The notes beneath the pieces were generated by a model. The model was not told the origin of the DNA. It was given only the letters and a program-made list of their open reading frames with translations, and made no database searches. Shown in pieces: positions 26,275-34,833 of a stretch of 64,000 nt of DNA. Both the position numbers and the translations under genes were made by a program. Position 1 is the stretch's first letter; each line of letters starts with the position of its first letter. Source of the DNA: Lentibacillus sediminis (GTDB lineage: Bacteria > Bacillota > Bacilli > Bacillales > Amphibacillaceae); NCBI RefSeq assembly GCF_002763455.1, contig NZ_NIXK01000001.1, positions 558,001-622,000 of the forward strand, read 5' to 3'.

Positions 26275-27443
26275 AGGAAAATCAAGAGCAAAAACGTTCC
26301 GGGACACTGGATGATTTATTGGCAAACCCGTTTGGTGCGGAAGATACTGCCACGGCGGTAAAGCCCCGAGACATTCCCCAAGATGGGGACAAGCCACAGA
26401 AAATGTCCGACCGCCTGTCAGAGGAAGACAGAGGAAAAGCGCAACAGCTGGCCAAACAAATTGAGCCCGGAGACCGGCAAGCAATCACGGAGTACGGCAC
26501 GCAGGCACAATCCCAGCTGACGGATTTTTCCCATAAGCTGCTGGACCACGTACAGAAAAAGGACACCGGGGAAATCGGCGATGTGCTGACAGATTTAATG
26601 AAGAAACTGGAGCAAGTGAACCCGGAAGAGTTGCAGCAGGAGAAACAGGGATTTTTACGCCGCATATTTGGCAAGGTTTCAGGTTCTGTCAATGAGATGC
26701 TGTCCCGCTATCAGAAAACCGGTGCACAAATTGACCGGATTCGTGTGCAGCTGGACCGGCACAGAAATGCGCTGACCATGGATAACGATATGCTTGATGA
26801 TTTGTTCGACAAAAACAGGGATTATTTTGATGCTTTGACGATCTATATTGCTGCAGGGGAGATGAAGCTGGAGGAATTGGAAACGACCGTGATTCCTCAG
26901 CTGAAACAGAAGGCGGATAAAAGCGGCAGCCAGATGGATGTGCAGGAAGTGAATGACATGCTGCAGTTTGCCGACAGACTGGATAAGCGTACCCATGACT
27001 TGAAGCTGAGCAGGCAAATCACCATGCAAAGCGCACCGCAAATCCGGCTGATCCAGAATACCAACCAGGCATTGGTAGAAAAGATTCAATCCTCGGTGAT
27101 GACCGCGATCCCGCTCTGGAAAAATCAAATCGCCACAGCGCTTACGTTGCTAAGGCAGCAGAAAGCGGTCGAGGCACAAAAACAGGTCTCAGATACGACA
27201 AATGAACTGCTGGAGAAAAACTCAGAAATGCTGAAAACGAATGCAATTGAAACAGCGAAGGAAAACGAGCGCGGCCTGGTGGATGTGGAAACCTTGAAGA
27301 AAACCCAGGGGGACCTGATAACAACGATTGAAGAAACCATCCGCATCCAATCAGAAGGCCGGGAAAAACGCCAGCAGGCCGAAAAAGAACTGACTGCGAT
27401 GGAAGGCGAAATGAAACAGAAGCTGCTGGAGATGAGGAATTGA
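26271..27443 (+). CDS. telA: TelA family toxic anion resistance protein
   Basis: A 390-residue, wholly helical cytosolic protein of the TelA/YceH family, linked in other species to resistance to tellurite and some antimicrobials. The N-terminal 75 residues are polar and disordered. Family segments include DRIRVQLDRHRNALTMDND, LYIAAG-like TIYIAAGEMKLEELE and IPLWKNQIATAL-like AIPLWKNQIATALTLLRQ. It is translationally coupled to xpaC, and the two probably act together at the membrane. Confidence 0.9.
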   Translation: MKENQEQKRSGTLDDLLANPFGAEDTATAVKPRDIPQDGDKPQKMSDRLSEEDRGKAQQLAKQIEPGDRQAITEYGTQAQSQLTDFSHKLLDHVQKKDTGEIGDVLTDLMKKLEQVNPEELQQEKQGFLRRIFGKVSGSVNEMLSRYQKTGAQIDRIRVQLDRHRNALTMDNDMLDDLFDKNRDYFDALTIYIAAGEMKLEELETTVIPQLKQKADKSGSQMDVQEVNDMLQFADRLDKRTHDLKLSRQITMQSAPQIRLIQNTNQALVEKIQSSVMTAIPLWKNQIATALTLLRQQKAVEAQKQVSDTTNELLEKNSEMLKTNAIETAKENERGLVDVETLKKTQGDLITTIEETIRIQSEGREKRQQAEKELTAMEGEMKQKLLEMRN

Positions 27444-27455
27444 GTGAGTTGATAG

Positions 27456-27503
27456 AGGCTGGTTGTTGAGGGTAGCGTTTCCCTTTGCAGCCAGCTTTTT
27501 TTG
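27456..27503 (+). terminator. terminator after telA
   Basis: AGGCTGG pairs with CCAGCT (outer stem) and GAGGG with CCCTT (inner part), followed by seven T's. Confidence 0.65.
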
Positions 27504-27541
27504 GAGGGTTTTTGGAACTGGGTGGAGGGGGAGGGAGCGAC

Positions 27542-27712
27542 TGTCCGCGAGACCGCTTCTCACGGACAAAACCAGCGGGAAAGAAGCTAGAAATGTCCGC
27601 GAGACCGTATCTCACGGACAAAACCCAGCGGGAAAGAGGCTCGAAATGTCCGCGAGATCGTGTCTCACGGACAAAACCAGTAGGATGAACGCCCGAAATG
27701 TCTACGAGAAGC
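27542..27712. repeat. three and a quarter tandem copies of a 52-53 bp hairpin-bearing repeat
   Basis: Units start at 27542, 27594 and 27647, with a decayed fourth start at 27699. Each opens with TGTCCGCGAGA, then a five- or six-base loop and TCTCACGGACA, an 11-base stem with one C-A mismatch, then an AAACCAGCGGGAAAG-like linker. Together with the telA terminator it fills the 373-base gap between telA and the next small gene. It is not a CRISPR array, because the linkers are also repeated. Confidence 0.85.
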
Positions 27713-27816
27713 CCAAATCGAGTTACCACCTCTCACTAACTACCCCAAAATGAATAAAACAACTCAAATATGAAATACTAGAATCCATCACTACAGCAAA
27801 AAAGGAGCACAAACCA

Positions 27817-27978
27817 ATGACATGCAGCTATCGCATTACATACCAGACAGAAGACGGACTGGTAAAACAAACGACAGTGCAGGCAAAAACAAAGAAAGAA
27901 GCGGATGAACTGGCAGAGGAACAAGTCGCAGACGGCCATGTTCTATATGCCAAGGAAGCAAATTTTTATATGAATTAA
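27817..27978 (+). CDS. small hypothetical protein, 53 aa
   Basis: Not recognised. The ATG is preceded by AAAGGAGCACAAACCA. The 53-residue product begins MTCSYRITYQTEDG and is otherwise polar and highly charged (AKTKKEADELAEEQ), which suggests a small alpha/beta domain with a helix. A clear terminator follows directly, which supports a real monocistronic gene. Confidence 0.65.
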   Translation: MTCSYRITYQTEDGLVKQTTVQAKTKKEADELAEEQVADGHVLYAKEANFYMN

Positions 27979-27982
27979 GGGA

Positions 27983-28013
27983 GAGCTGGCGATCACTTTT
28001 GCGCCAGCTCTTT
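27983..28013 (+). terminator. terminator after the 53-aa gene
   Basis: Perfect nine-base stem GAGCTGGCG/CGCCAGCTC, then TTT. Confidence 0.75.
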
Positions 28014-28077
28014 CTGCATTAGCACCTCCCTGAATCAGCATGTCCTCCCAACGTCACTTCTCGTCCGTGCAAATTTA

Positions 28078-28103
28078 TGATTGTTTTTGATCGTTATTGA
28101 TGG
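28078..28103 (+). promoter_or_regulatory. putative DeoR-family operator upstream of fruR
   Basis: Three near-direct repeats of TGATYGTT at about ten-base spacing lie 30-55 bases before the fruR start. DeoR-type repressors commonly bind such repeats. Fructose-1-phosphate would be the expected inducer. Assignment is by analogy. Confidence 0.45.
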
Positions 28104-28131
28104 TAAACTAATGACTAAGGGAGGGATGCGT

Positions 28132-28881
28132 ATGTTAACAGAAGAACGGCATGCCTACATTTTAGAACGGTTGAAAGCAGATGGTATTGTAAAATCACAG
28201 CAATTAATGGAAGCGCTGCATTGCTCAGAGGCAACCATCCGGCGTGATTTGCAGCAGTTGAGCCAGGAAGGTCTTCTCAAACGTATTCATGGCGGGGCGA
28301 AAAGAATCTACCAAGTGGATGAGGAACTCTCAAATATAGAGAAAACCGTCAAAAACGTGCAAGAAAAGACAACGATTGGAAAATTAGCATCCTCTCTCAT
28401 CGGTGAACAAGATGTAATTTATCTGGACGCTGGCACCACAACCGCAGCTGTTATCCCTTTTCTGAAAGAGAAAAACATAACGGTGGTGACCAACGGAGTG
28501 CAGCATGCCTCGCTGCTTGCCGACCACCACATTCGCACCTATTTGCTCGGGGGAGAGATTAAGCACTCCACAAAGGCAATTATCGGGGCGGGCGCGCTGA
28601 GCGGACTGGCGAATTACCGGTTTGATAAAGTTTTTTTGGGGATGAACGGGATTGATCTGGAATTTGGCTGTACGACACCCGACTTGGAGGAAGCATCACT
28701 GAAAAAACTGGCACACCAGCAGTCTGCGCTCACCTATGTGCTGGCAGACCATACGAAATGGAACAAAGTGAATTTTACCAAGGTGTGCGACATCGATGAG
28801 GTAACCATCATCACTGATAGCAAGTACAGCAATCTTGACGTCTATAAGGAGAAAACAGACATTTTGGAGGCACAGCAATGA
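28132..28881 (+). CDS. fruR: DeoR family repressor of the fructose operon
   Basis: A 249-residue regulator started at ATG 28132, which sits behind AAGGGAGGG. The N-terminal helix-turn-helix (about 1-57) contains SQQLMEALHCSEATIRRDLQQL, the DeoR signature. The C-terminal DeoR sensor domain has YLDAGTTTAAVIPFL and GGEIKHSTKAIIGA. It is the first gene of a fruRKA operon and overlaps fruK by four bases, so it should repress the operon until fructose-1-phosphate accumulates. Confidence 0.88.
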   Translation: MLTEERHAYILERLKADGIVKSQQLMEALHCSEATIRRDLQQLSQEGLLKRIHGGAKRIYQVDEELSNIEKTVKNVQEKTTIGKLASSLIGEQDVIYLDAGTTTAAVIPFLKEKNITVVTNGVQHASLLADHHIRTYLLGGEIKHSTKAIIGAGALSGLANYRFDKVFLGMNGIDLEFGCTTPDLEEASLKKLAHQQSALTYVLADHTKWNKVNFTKVCDIDEVTIITDSKYSNLDVYKEKTDILEAQQ

Positions 28882-29792
28882 TTTACACGATAACACTGAA
28901 TCCTTCCATTGATTATGTCGTCCAAGTTAATCGACTTGAGCTTGGCAAATTGAACAAAATGGAAAATGAGCTGAAACTGCCGGGAGGAAAGGGCATCAAT
29001 GTCTCACGCCTGCTCCAAGAGTTGGATTATGAGACAACAGCGCTTGGATTTTTGGGCGGCTTTACGGGGAATTTTATTGCCACCCGCCTGCAAGCAGATG
29101 GCATTCCGGCTGATTTTATTCCGGTGGAAGCAGACAGCCGTATTAATCTCAAGCTGAAATCCGAGCAGGAAACCGAGATTAACGGGCGCGGTCCGGAGAT
29201 TTCTTCGAAAGAATCAGAGCAGTTGCTTAGGCAGTTGGAGACCATCACCGCACAGGATATTGTCATTCTATCCGGAAGCAAACCGCCTTCTCTGCCAACT
29301 GATTTCTACCAGCGATTAGTTGATACAATCACAAGCGAGGGTGCGGAATTTGTGATTGACACGACAGGGGCAGCTCTCAAGGCGGCACTTCCTGAGCAGC
29401 CACTGCTCGTAAAACCTAACCTGGAAGAACTGGCGGAACTGTATGATGTTAATATGCATCAAAAAGAGGACGCCCTGCCATATGGAAAAAAACTGCTGGA
29501 GGCGGGCGCGAAGAATGTGATTGTGTCTATGGCAGGCGAGGGGGCACTGTTATTTACCCAGGACGGAATTTTCCACGGCATGCCGCCTAAAGGGAAAGTG
29601 AAAAATTCGGTTGGTGCCGGAGATTCCATGATCGCCGGCTTTATCGGGAAATACACAAAAACGCAGGACGTACAGCAGGCCTTTCAGATGGGAATCGCTT
29701 CAGGAAGTGCCACGGCTTTTTCCGATGATTTAGCGAAAAAGGACAACATTCTCGCACTGCTTAATCAAATAGAAATCACACGTTTAGCGTAA
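28878..29792 (+). CDS. fruK: 1-phosphofructokinase
   Basis: PfkB-family kinase, 304 aa, converting fructose-1-phosphate to fructose-1,6-bisphosphate. Motifs: LNPSIDYVVQV at the start, LPGGKGINVSRLL near 35-48 and the catalytic VGAGDSMIAGFIGKY near 248-262 with the Asp general base. It is translationally coupled to fruR (ATGA) and lies 17 bases before fruA. Confidence 0.93.
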   Translation: MIYTITLNPSIDYVVQVNRLELGKLNKMENELKLPGGKGINVSRLLQELDYETTALGFLGGFTGNFIATRLQADGIPADFIPVEADSRINLKLKSEQETEINGRGPEISSKESEQLLRQLETITAQDIVILSGSKPPSLPTDFYQRLVDTITSEGAEFVIDTTGAALKAALPEQPLLVKPNLEELAELYDVNMHQKEDALPYGKKLLEAGAKNVIVSMAGEGALLFTQDGIFHGMPPKGKVKNSVGAGDSMIAGFIGKYTKTQDVQQAFQMGIASGSATAFSDDLAKKDNILALLNQIEITRLA

Positions 29793-29809
29793 GGAGTAGG
29801 AGGATAACG

Positions 29810-31681
29810 ATGAAAATAGTTGATTTACTGCGCAAAGATGTCATGATCATGGATCTGAAGGCGACGGAGAAGGAACCTGCGATTGATGAAATGATTCAGA
29901 GCCTGACAAATAATTCTGTTGTAGAAGATGCGGAGACGTTTCGCGCGGCGATCATGCAGCGTGAAGAGCAGACATCCACCGGGCTTGGCGATGGGATTGC
30001 TATGCCTCATGCAAAAACCGAAGCGGTCAAGCGTCCGACCGTCTTGTTTGCCAGAAGTGAAAAGGGTGTGGACTTTGCCTCACTGGACGGCCAGCCGTCC
30101 TATTTATTTTTCATGATTGCCGTGCCAGAGGGTGCCAATGATACGCATCTGCAAACATTGGCGGCAATCTCCCGGCTGCTGGTGGACGCAGAATTTGTCG
30201 GTCAGTTAAAGCAGGCCAAGACGCCGGAAGAGGTACAGGCACTTTTTGCCGGAGAGGAAGAAGAGAGCCAATCGGAGGATAGGAAGTCCCCGGAAGCCTC
30301 CGGAAACGAAAAGCAGGCATTTGTGGTGGCTGTAACTGCCTGTCCTACCGGGATTGCCCACACCTATATGGCAGAAGACGCGCTCAAGAAAGCGGCAAGT
30401 GAGATGAATGTTCAGATCCGCGTCGAGACAAATGGATCCGATGGGGCAAAAAATCGTCTTACCGAAGAAGAAATCAAACAGGCAAACGGTGTCATCATCG
30501 CCGCTGATAAAAATGTGGAAATGGCGCGCTTTGATGGCAAACAAGTGCTGGAACGCCCGGTCAGTGAGGGAATTAATAAACCGAAAGAACTGATTGGAAA
30601 AATTTTGCAGCAAGAAGCAGCTGTGTATCAGGCTGAGGGTGGCGAAAGCAGCGGCTCCAGTGATGCAGGAAATTCCGCTTCTGTATGGGGCAAAATCTAC
30701 AAGGATCTGATGAACGGGATTTCGCATATGCTGCCATTTGTTGTGGGCGGCGGGATTCTTATGGCGATTTCCTTCCTGTTTGAAAGTGTGCTGGGAAGTG
30801 AAAGTGAACTGTTTGTTTTCCTGAATACCATCGGTAGCAATGCGTTCAGCTTCCTGATTCCGATTCTTGCTGGGTTTATCGCCATGAGTATCGGTGACAG
30901 GCCGGGACTCATGCCTGGTATTGTCGGCGGTCTGATTGCGGTCAACAGCAATGCCGGTTTTATTGGCGGACTGGTTGCCGGTTTCCTTGCAGGTTATCTG
31001 ATTGTTTGGTTGAAGAAAATGTTCCGTAATCTGCCGAAATCATTAGAAGGATTAAAGCCGATTTTGATTTATCCGGTTCTTGGCCTTTTACTTACCGGGA
31101 TTCTGATGTATTACCTGATCGGTCCATTCTTTGCCGTGATTAATACGTCGATGCTCGGGTTTCTGGAAAATCTCGGCACAGCCAATGCCGTCATCTTAGG
31201 CGCTTTGCTTGGCGGCATGATGGCTATAGATATGGGTGGCCCATTCAACAAAGCAGCCTACACGTTTTCGATCGGTATTTTTACCGACACCGGGGACGGC
31301 AGCCTGATGGCGGCGGTAATGGCTGGCGGGATGGTCCCGCCACTGGCAATTGCACTGGCAGCCACGTTGTTTAAAAATAAATTTAATGAGAATGAACGCA
31401 AATCAGGGATGACCAACTATGTAATGGGGGCTTCCTTCATCACAGAGGGCGCTATTCCTTTTGCGGCAGCCGATCCGCTGCGCATCATCGGTTCTTCTGT
31501 GCTCGGAGCGGCCATCGCCGGCGGACTGACCCAGCTATGGAGTAGCTCCATTCCAGCACCACATGGCGGGATCTTTGTCATTCCGCTGGCAGATAATGCC
31601 CTGTTCTTCCTGCTCGCACTGGCAGTCGGTACCGTTATCACGGCTATTGTGCTTGGTTTGTGGAGGAAGCCGGTGAAATAG
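29810..31681 (+). CDS. fruA: PTS fructose transporter subunit IIABC
   Basis: Membrane permease of 623 aa with three fused domains. EIIA (about 1-150) has the active His in GIAMPHAKTEAV. EIIB (about 165-265) has Cys in VAVTACPTGIAHTYMAEDAL. EIIC (about 290-623) has the membrane helices, with PGLMPGIVGG and DMGGPFNKAAYTF. It imports fructose as fructose-1-phosphate for FruK. GTAGGAGGATAACG precedes the ATG. A paralogue, mngA, lies 1.2 kb downstream. Confidence 0.93.
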   Translation: MKIVDLLRKDVMIMDLKATEKEPAIDEMIQSLTNNSVVEDAETFRAAIMQREEQTSTGLGDGIAMPHAKTEAVKRPTVLFARSEKGVDFASLDGQPSYLFFMIAVPEGANDTHLQTLAAISRLLVDAEFVGQLKQAKTPEEVQALFAGEEEESQSEDRKSPEASGNEKQAFVVAVTACPTGIAHTYMAEDALKKAASEMNVQIRVETNGSDGAKNRLTEEEIKQANGVIIAADKNVEMARFDGKQVLERPVSEGINKPKELIGKILQQEAAVYQAEGGESSGSSDAGNSASVWGKIYKDLMNGISHMLPFVVGGGILMAISFLFESVLGSESELFVFLNTIGSNAFSFLIPILAGFIAMSIGDRPGLMPGIVGGLIAVNSNAGFIGGLVAGFLAGYLIVWLKKMFRNLPKSLEGLKPILIYPVLGLLLTGILMYYLIGPFFAVINTSMLGFLENLGTANAVILGALLGGMMAIDMGGPFNKAAYTFSIGIFTDTGDGSLMAAVMAGGMVPPLAIALAATLFKNKFNENERKSGMTNYVMGASFITEGAIPFAAADPLRIIGSSVLGAAIAGGLTQLWSSSIPAPHGGIFVIPLADNALFFLLALAVGTVITAIVLGLWRKPVK

Positions 31682-31774
31682 CATTATCGAATATCAGCAT
31701 CAGCCTGGGGGTTGGTGCTGTTTTTATTTTCTGCAGAGCGGCGGGTTGTCGAGTTTTGTCGACTATGAGCTATT

Positions 31775-31900
31775 GCTGAAGTTATAGCATGAAGCGCTGA
31801 AGTCTTCCCTCTAGCAGCCGAAGTTTTATACAGTTGCGCTGAAGATACAGTGCTGGCCGATGAAGTTTCTGTGTCAACCGCTGAATTCCATCCTAACGTA
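31775..31900. repeat. six tandem copies of a degenerate 21-bp repeat
   Basis: Units start at 31775, 31796, 31817, 31838, 31859 and 31880 with consensus GCTGAAGTT followed by 12 variable bases. It occupies most of the 320-base gap between fruA and the RpiR gene. Read on the minus strand it would give a heptapeptide repeat (SAxxxxT), but the frame has no ribosome site. The conserved GAAGTT core also occurs in the 20-bp array at 45.9-46.1 kb. Confidence 0.75.
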
Positions 31901-32001
31901 TTCGACCACCCCCGCAGCTCAATGTACCGACTCCCATCCACCACCAACACGAGAGAAAATCCAAAAAAACTTTGCTATAATAAAAGAGGGTGAATTAATC
32001 T

Positions 32002-32736
32002 ATGCGGATGGAAGAACGAGCACGTAAATATGAATATAAATTAAATGATACTGATGACCAGATTATTGAGTTCATTCTCGAACATAAACAGGATGTTCAG
32101 AAGATGTCGATACAGCATCTCGCTGACCAGCTGTACACAGTCCCAAACACTATTATGCGGCTTTCAAGAAAGTTAGGGTATGACGGTTTTTCCCATCTGA
32201 AAAGCAGTCTGAAGGATGAGCAGAGTGAACAAAGCCAGGTGCAGAATAGTTCTTATTTTTACATTCAAAAAACTTTCGACCTGATGGATGAAGAGATCAT
32301 TCTAACGGTGTGCCGGTGGATGGAGGAAGCCAGGCATGTACTGTTTTACGGCGTTGGGGATAACAGTGACGTGTGCAAGTTGATGGTGCGGAATTTGCGG
32401 GTGGTCAGCAAGGGTTCGGATTATTTTTCCCATCGCCATGAAATTTTGCATGCAGTCGAGGAAATGGGAGAGAAGGATGTTCTGTTTCTGATCAGTCTCT
32501 CCGGCAAAACCCCGCAGGTGCTGGAGATTGCCGAGCGGGCACATGCGAGAGGTATCCGAATTGTTTCCTTAACCCATTTTCAAAAGAATCCACTGCAGCA
32601 GTTGGCTTCACTCCCGCTGTACTGCTACTCACCGAAGAAGGAGCTAAATGGATACAATATTACCGATCACACTCCGGTAATGATTGTGCTGCAGGCATTG
32701 TCCCAGTATTACTGGGATCATATAGGCTCGATGTGA
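32002..32736 (+). CDS. MurR/RpiR family transcriptional regulator
   Basis: A 244-residue regulator: RpiR helix-turn-helix at about 1-77 (MSIQHLADQLYTVPNTIMRLSRKLGYDGF) and a C-terminal SIS domain (about 105-235) with LFYGVGDNSDVC and ISLSGKTPQVLEIA that senses a phosphosugar. It lies directly upstream of mngA-mngB-manA and is the likely local regulator. E. coli uses the GntR-type MngR instead, so the regulator has been swapped. A TATAAT at 31976-31981 may be its -10. Confidence 0.85.
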   Translation: MRMEERARKYEYKLNDTDDQIIEFILEHKQDVQKMSIQHLADQLYTVPNTIMRLSRKLGYDGFSHLKSSLKDEQSEQSQVQNSSYFYIQKTFDLMDEEIILTVCRWMEEARHVLFYGVGDNSDVCKLMVRNLRVVSKGSDYFSHRHEILHAVEEMGEKDVLFLISLSGKTPQVLEIAERAHARGIRIVSLTHFQKNPLQQLASLPLYCYSPKKELNGYNITDHTPVMIVLQALSQYYWDHIGSM

Positions 32737-32747
32737 ATAAATACACA

Positions 32748-32761
32748 TGAAAACGCTATAA
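32748..32761. promoter_or_regulatory. cre-like catabolite repression site upstream of mngA
   Basis: TGAAAACGCTATAA matches 13 of 14 positions of the CcpA consensus TGWAANCGNTNWCA. It lies just after the RpiR stop and before the terminator hairpin. Confidence 0.55.
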
Positions 32762-32780
32762 AAATAAAATTCTGTTTAAA

Positions 32781-32812
32781 AATAAGAAGAAACGCTCTTC
32801 TTATTTTTTTTC
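32781..32812 (+). terminator. terminator between the RpiR gene and mngA
   Basis: Perfect ten-base stem AATAAGAAGA/TCTTCTTATT, loop AACGC, then T-rich tail. Confidence 0.75.
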
Positions 32813-32833
32813 TGTTAATCTTGAAATATGAAA

Positions 32834-32847
32834 TGAAAACACTTACA
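32834..32847. promoter_or_regulatory. second cre-like site, 19 bases before the mngA start
   Basis: TGAAAACACTTACA matches 13 of 14 positions of TGWAANCGNTNWCA; only the central G is A. Its place just before the ribosome site suggests roadblock repression by CcpA. Confidence 0.5.
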
Positions 32848-32865
32848 AGAAAAGGGGGACCCCTC

Positions 32866-34791
32866 ATGCAATTACAATCACTTACCTCACCTGCATTAGT
32901 CAGTACTGGAAATGAATACGCTTCAAAAGAGGAGGCAATTCGCCATTTGGCAAGCCAGCTGAATGAGGCAGGAAAGCTTGATTCAGAGGCGGATTTCCTT
33001 GATGCGGTATGGGAGCGGGAGAAACTTTCACCGACCGGGTTCGAAGGTGGGCTCGCCATCCCCCATGGGAAATCGAAAGCAGTTAAGGAAGCAACGTTTG
33101 CTGTTGCAACACTGAAAACCCCGCTTGCAGACTGGGAAAGCGTGGATCCGGAGAACCGGGTGGAGTTGATTTTCCTCTTGGCGATTCCCGACAGTGAAGC
33201 GGGAAACACGCATTTGGATCTGTTAGCCGAACTGGTAACCAGATTGACCAATGAATCCTATAAAGATAGGCTCCTTCAGGCAAAAGATAGCGAGGAGCTG
33301 TATCAGCAGCTGGATCATATGGAGGCTGCTCCTGAGAAAACTCAAGCAGCATCTGATAAAACAATACTTGCGGTGACGGCATGCCCAGCCGGAATTGCCC
33401 ACACGTACATGGCGGCAGAGGAACTGATCAAAGCTGGAAATGCAATGGGTGTGGAAGTGCTGGTAGAGAAACAGGGTTCCAATGGGATTGAGGACCGACA
33501 CTCCGCTGCACAGCTGAAGAATGCGGATGCTGTGATTTTCGCCAATGATGTAGCGATTAAAGATGAAGCACGCTACAAGCATTTGCCAAAAATTAAAACG
33601 GCGGTAGCTGCACCGTTAAGAAACGCGGAAAAACTGCTGAAAGAAGCATTGGAAAAAGCGGAATCCCAGCCTAAGCAGGACTATCAGCCGGCGGAGGAAT
33701 CCGAGGAAAATGGTTTTTCCGATGATGGCAAAAAATCATTTAAAACAGAAATCAAAGACTCCGTGCTTACCGGGATTTCCTATATGATTCCGATTATTAT
33801 CGCCGGCGGGATGACACTGGCCGTCGCGACATTTATTTCACAAGGATTCGGACTGCAGGAACTGTATGACACAGAAGGATCCTGGTTATGGCTCTTGCGT
33901 CAGCTTGGCGGCGGACTGCTAGGCCAGATCATGGTACCGGTGCTTGCCGCGTACATGGCCTATTCAATTGCCGATAAACCGGGACTTGGGCCAGGTTTTG
34001 CAGCCGGACTTGCTGCCAACTTGATCGGTAGTGGATTCCTCGGCGGGATGCTTGGAGGTATTCTGGCCGGGTATTTCCTGCGATTCTTGAAAGAAAAAGT
34101 AAAGCCAAAAGGCACATTCGCCGGGTTTGTCAGCTTCTGGGTATATCCGGTAGTCGGCACATTAGTTGTCGGCTCACTGATGCTGTTTGTCGTAGGGGAA
34201 CCCCTTGTCTGGATCAACGAATCCCTGATTCAGTGGCTTGACAGCTTATCCGGGGCCAATGCGCTGATTCTTGGTGCAATCATTGGTGCAATGGTTTCCT
34301 TTGATTTAGGCGGTCCAGTTAATAAAGCGGCATATGCCTTCTGTATCGGGGCAATGGCCAATGGGAATTTTGTTCCATATGCAGCATTTGCTTCAGTGAA
34401 AATGGTATCTGCTTTCTCCGTAACAGGGGCAACCATTTTTGCAAAGAACTATTTCAGCAAGCAGGAGCGGGAAGTCGGCAAGCAGACATGGATTCTCGGG
34501 CTTGCCGGGATCACAGAGGGTGCGATTCCGTTTATGGTCAATGATCCACTGCGGGTGATTCCTTCCCTGGTCGCAGGTTCTGCCGTAACAGGTGCGATTG
34601 TTGCCTACTTTGGCATCGGCCTGACGGTGCCGGGAGCGGGAATTTTCTCTCTGGCTTTATTGGAAGGACAGCCAGTCCTATTGGGAGCGAGTGTCTGGTT
34701 CAGTGCCGCCGTCATCGGCGCATTTATTTCCATGCTGCTTCTCATTGTCACACGCAAAAACAAATTAAAAAAACAGCAAGCGGCATCGTAA
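32866..34791 (+). CDS. mngA: PTS EIIABC, 2-O-alpha-mannosyl-D-glycerate type
   Basis: Fused fructose-family permease of 641 aa. It starts at ATG 32866 behind AAAGGGGGACCCCTC; the longer frame lacks a site. EIIA (about 1-145) has GLAIPHGKSKAV, EIIB (about 165-265) has LAVTACPAGIAHTYMAAEEL with the active Cys, and EIIC (about 285-641) has PGLGPGFAAGLAANL and DLGGPVNKAAYAF. Its job is inferred from the mngB alpha-mannosidase gene directly downstream: uptake of mannosylglycerate as the 6-phosphate. A related alpha-mannoside is also possible. Confidence 0.82.
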   Translation: MQLQSLTSPALVSTGNEYASKEEAIRHLASQLNEAGKLDSEADFLDAVWEREKLSPTGFEGGLAIPHGKSKAVKEATFAVATLKTPLADWESVDPENRVELIFLLAIPDSEAGNTHLDLLAELVTRLTNESYKDRLLQAKDSEELYQQLDHMEAAPEKTQAASDKTILAVTACPAGIAHTYMAAEELIKAGNAMGVEVLVEKQGSNGIEDRHSAAQLKNADAVIFANDVAIKDEARYKHLPKIKTAVAAPLRNAEKLLKEALEKAESQPKQDYQPAEESEENGFSDDGKKSFKTEIKDSVLTGISYMIPIIIAGGMTLAVATFISQGFGLQELYDTEGSWLWLLRQLGGGLLGQIMVPVLAAYMAYSIADKPGLGPGFAAGLAANLIGSGFLGGMLGGILAGYFLRFLKEKVKPKGTFAGFVSFWVYPVVGTLVVGSLMLFVVGEPLVWINESLIQWLDSLSGANALILGAIIGAMVSFDLGGPVNKAAYAFCIGAMANGNFVPYAAFASVKMVSAFSVTGATIFAKNYFSKQEREVGKQTWILGLAGITEGAIPFMVNDPLRVIPSLVAGSAVTGAIVAYFGIGLTVPGAGIFSLALLEGQPVLLGASVWFSAAVIGAFISMLLLIVTRKNKLKKQQAAS

Positions 34792-34833
34792 GCTATAGTG
34801 ATAAACAACCGATGCCGGGAATGGAGGGACAAC

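Noticed and set aside
27142-27729. 195-codon minus-strand frame across the end of telA and the repeat array
   Set aside because: It is antisense to telA and its later part is the 52-bp repeat translated; no ribosome site.
31684-31950. 88-codon minus-strand frame with heptapeptide repeats
   Set aside because: The repeat follows from the 21-bp DNA array; no ribosome binding site or promoter on that strand.
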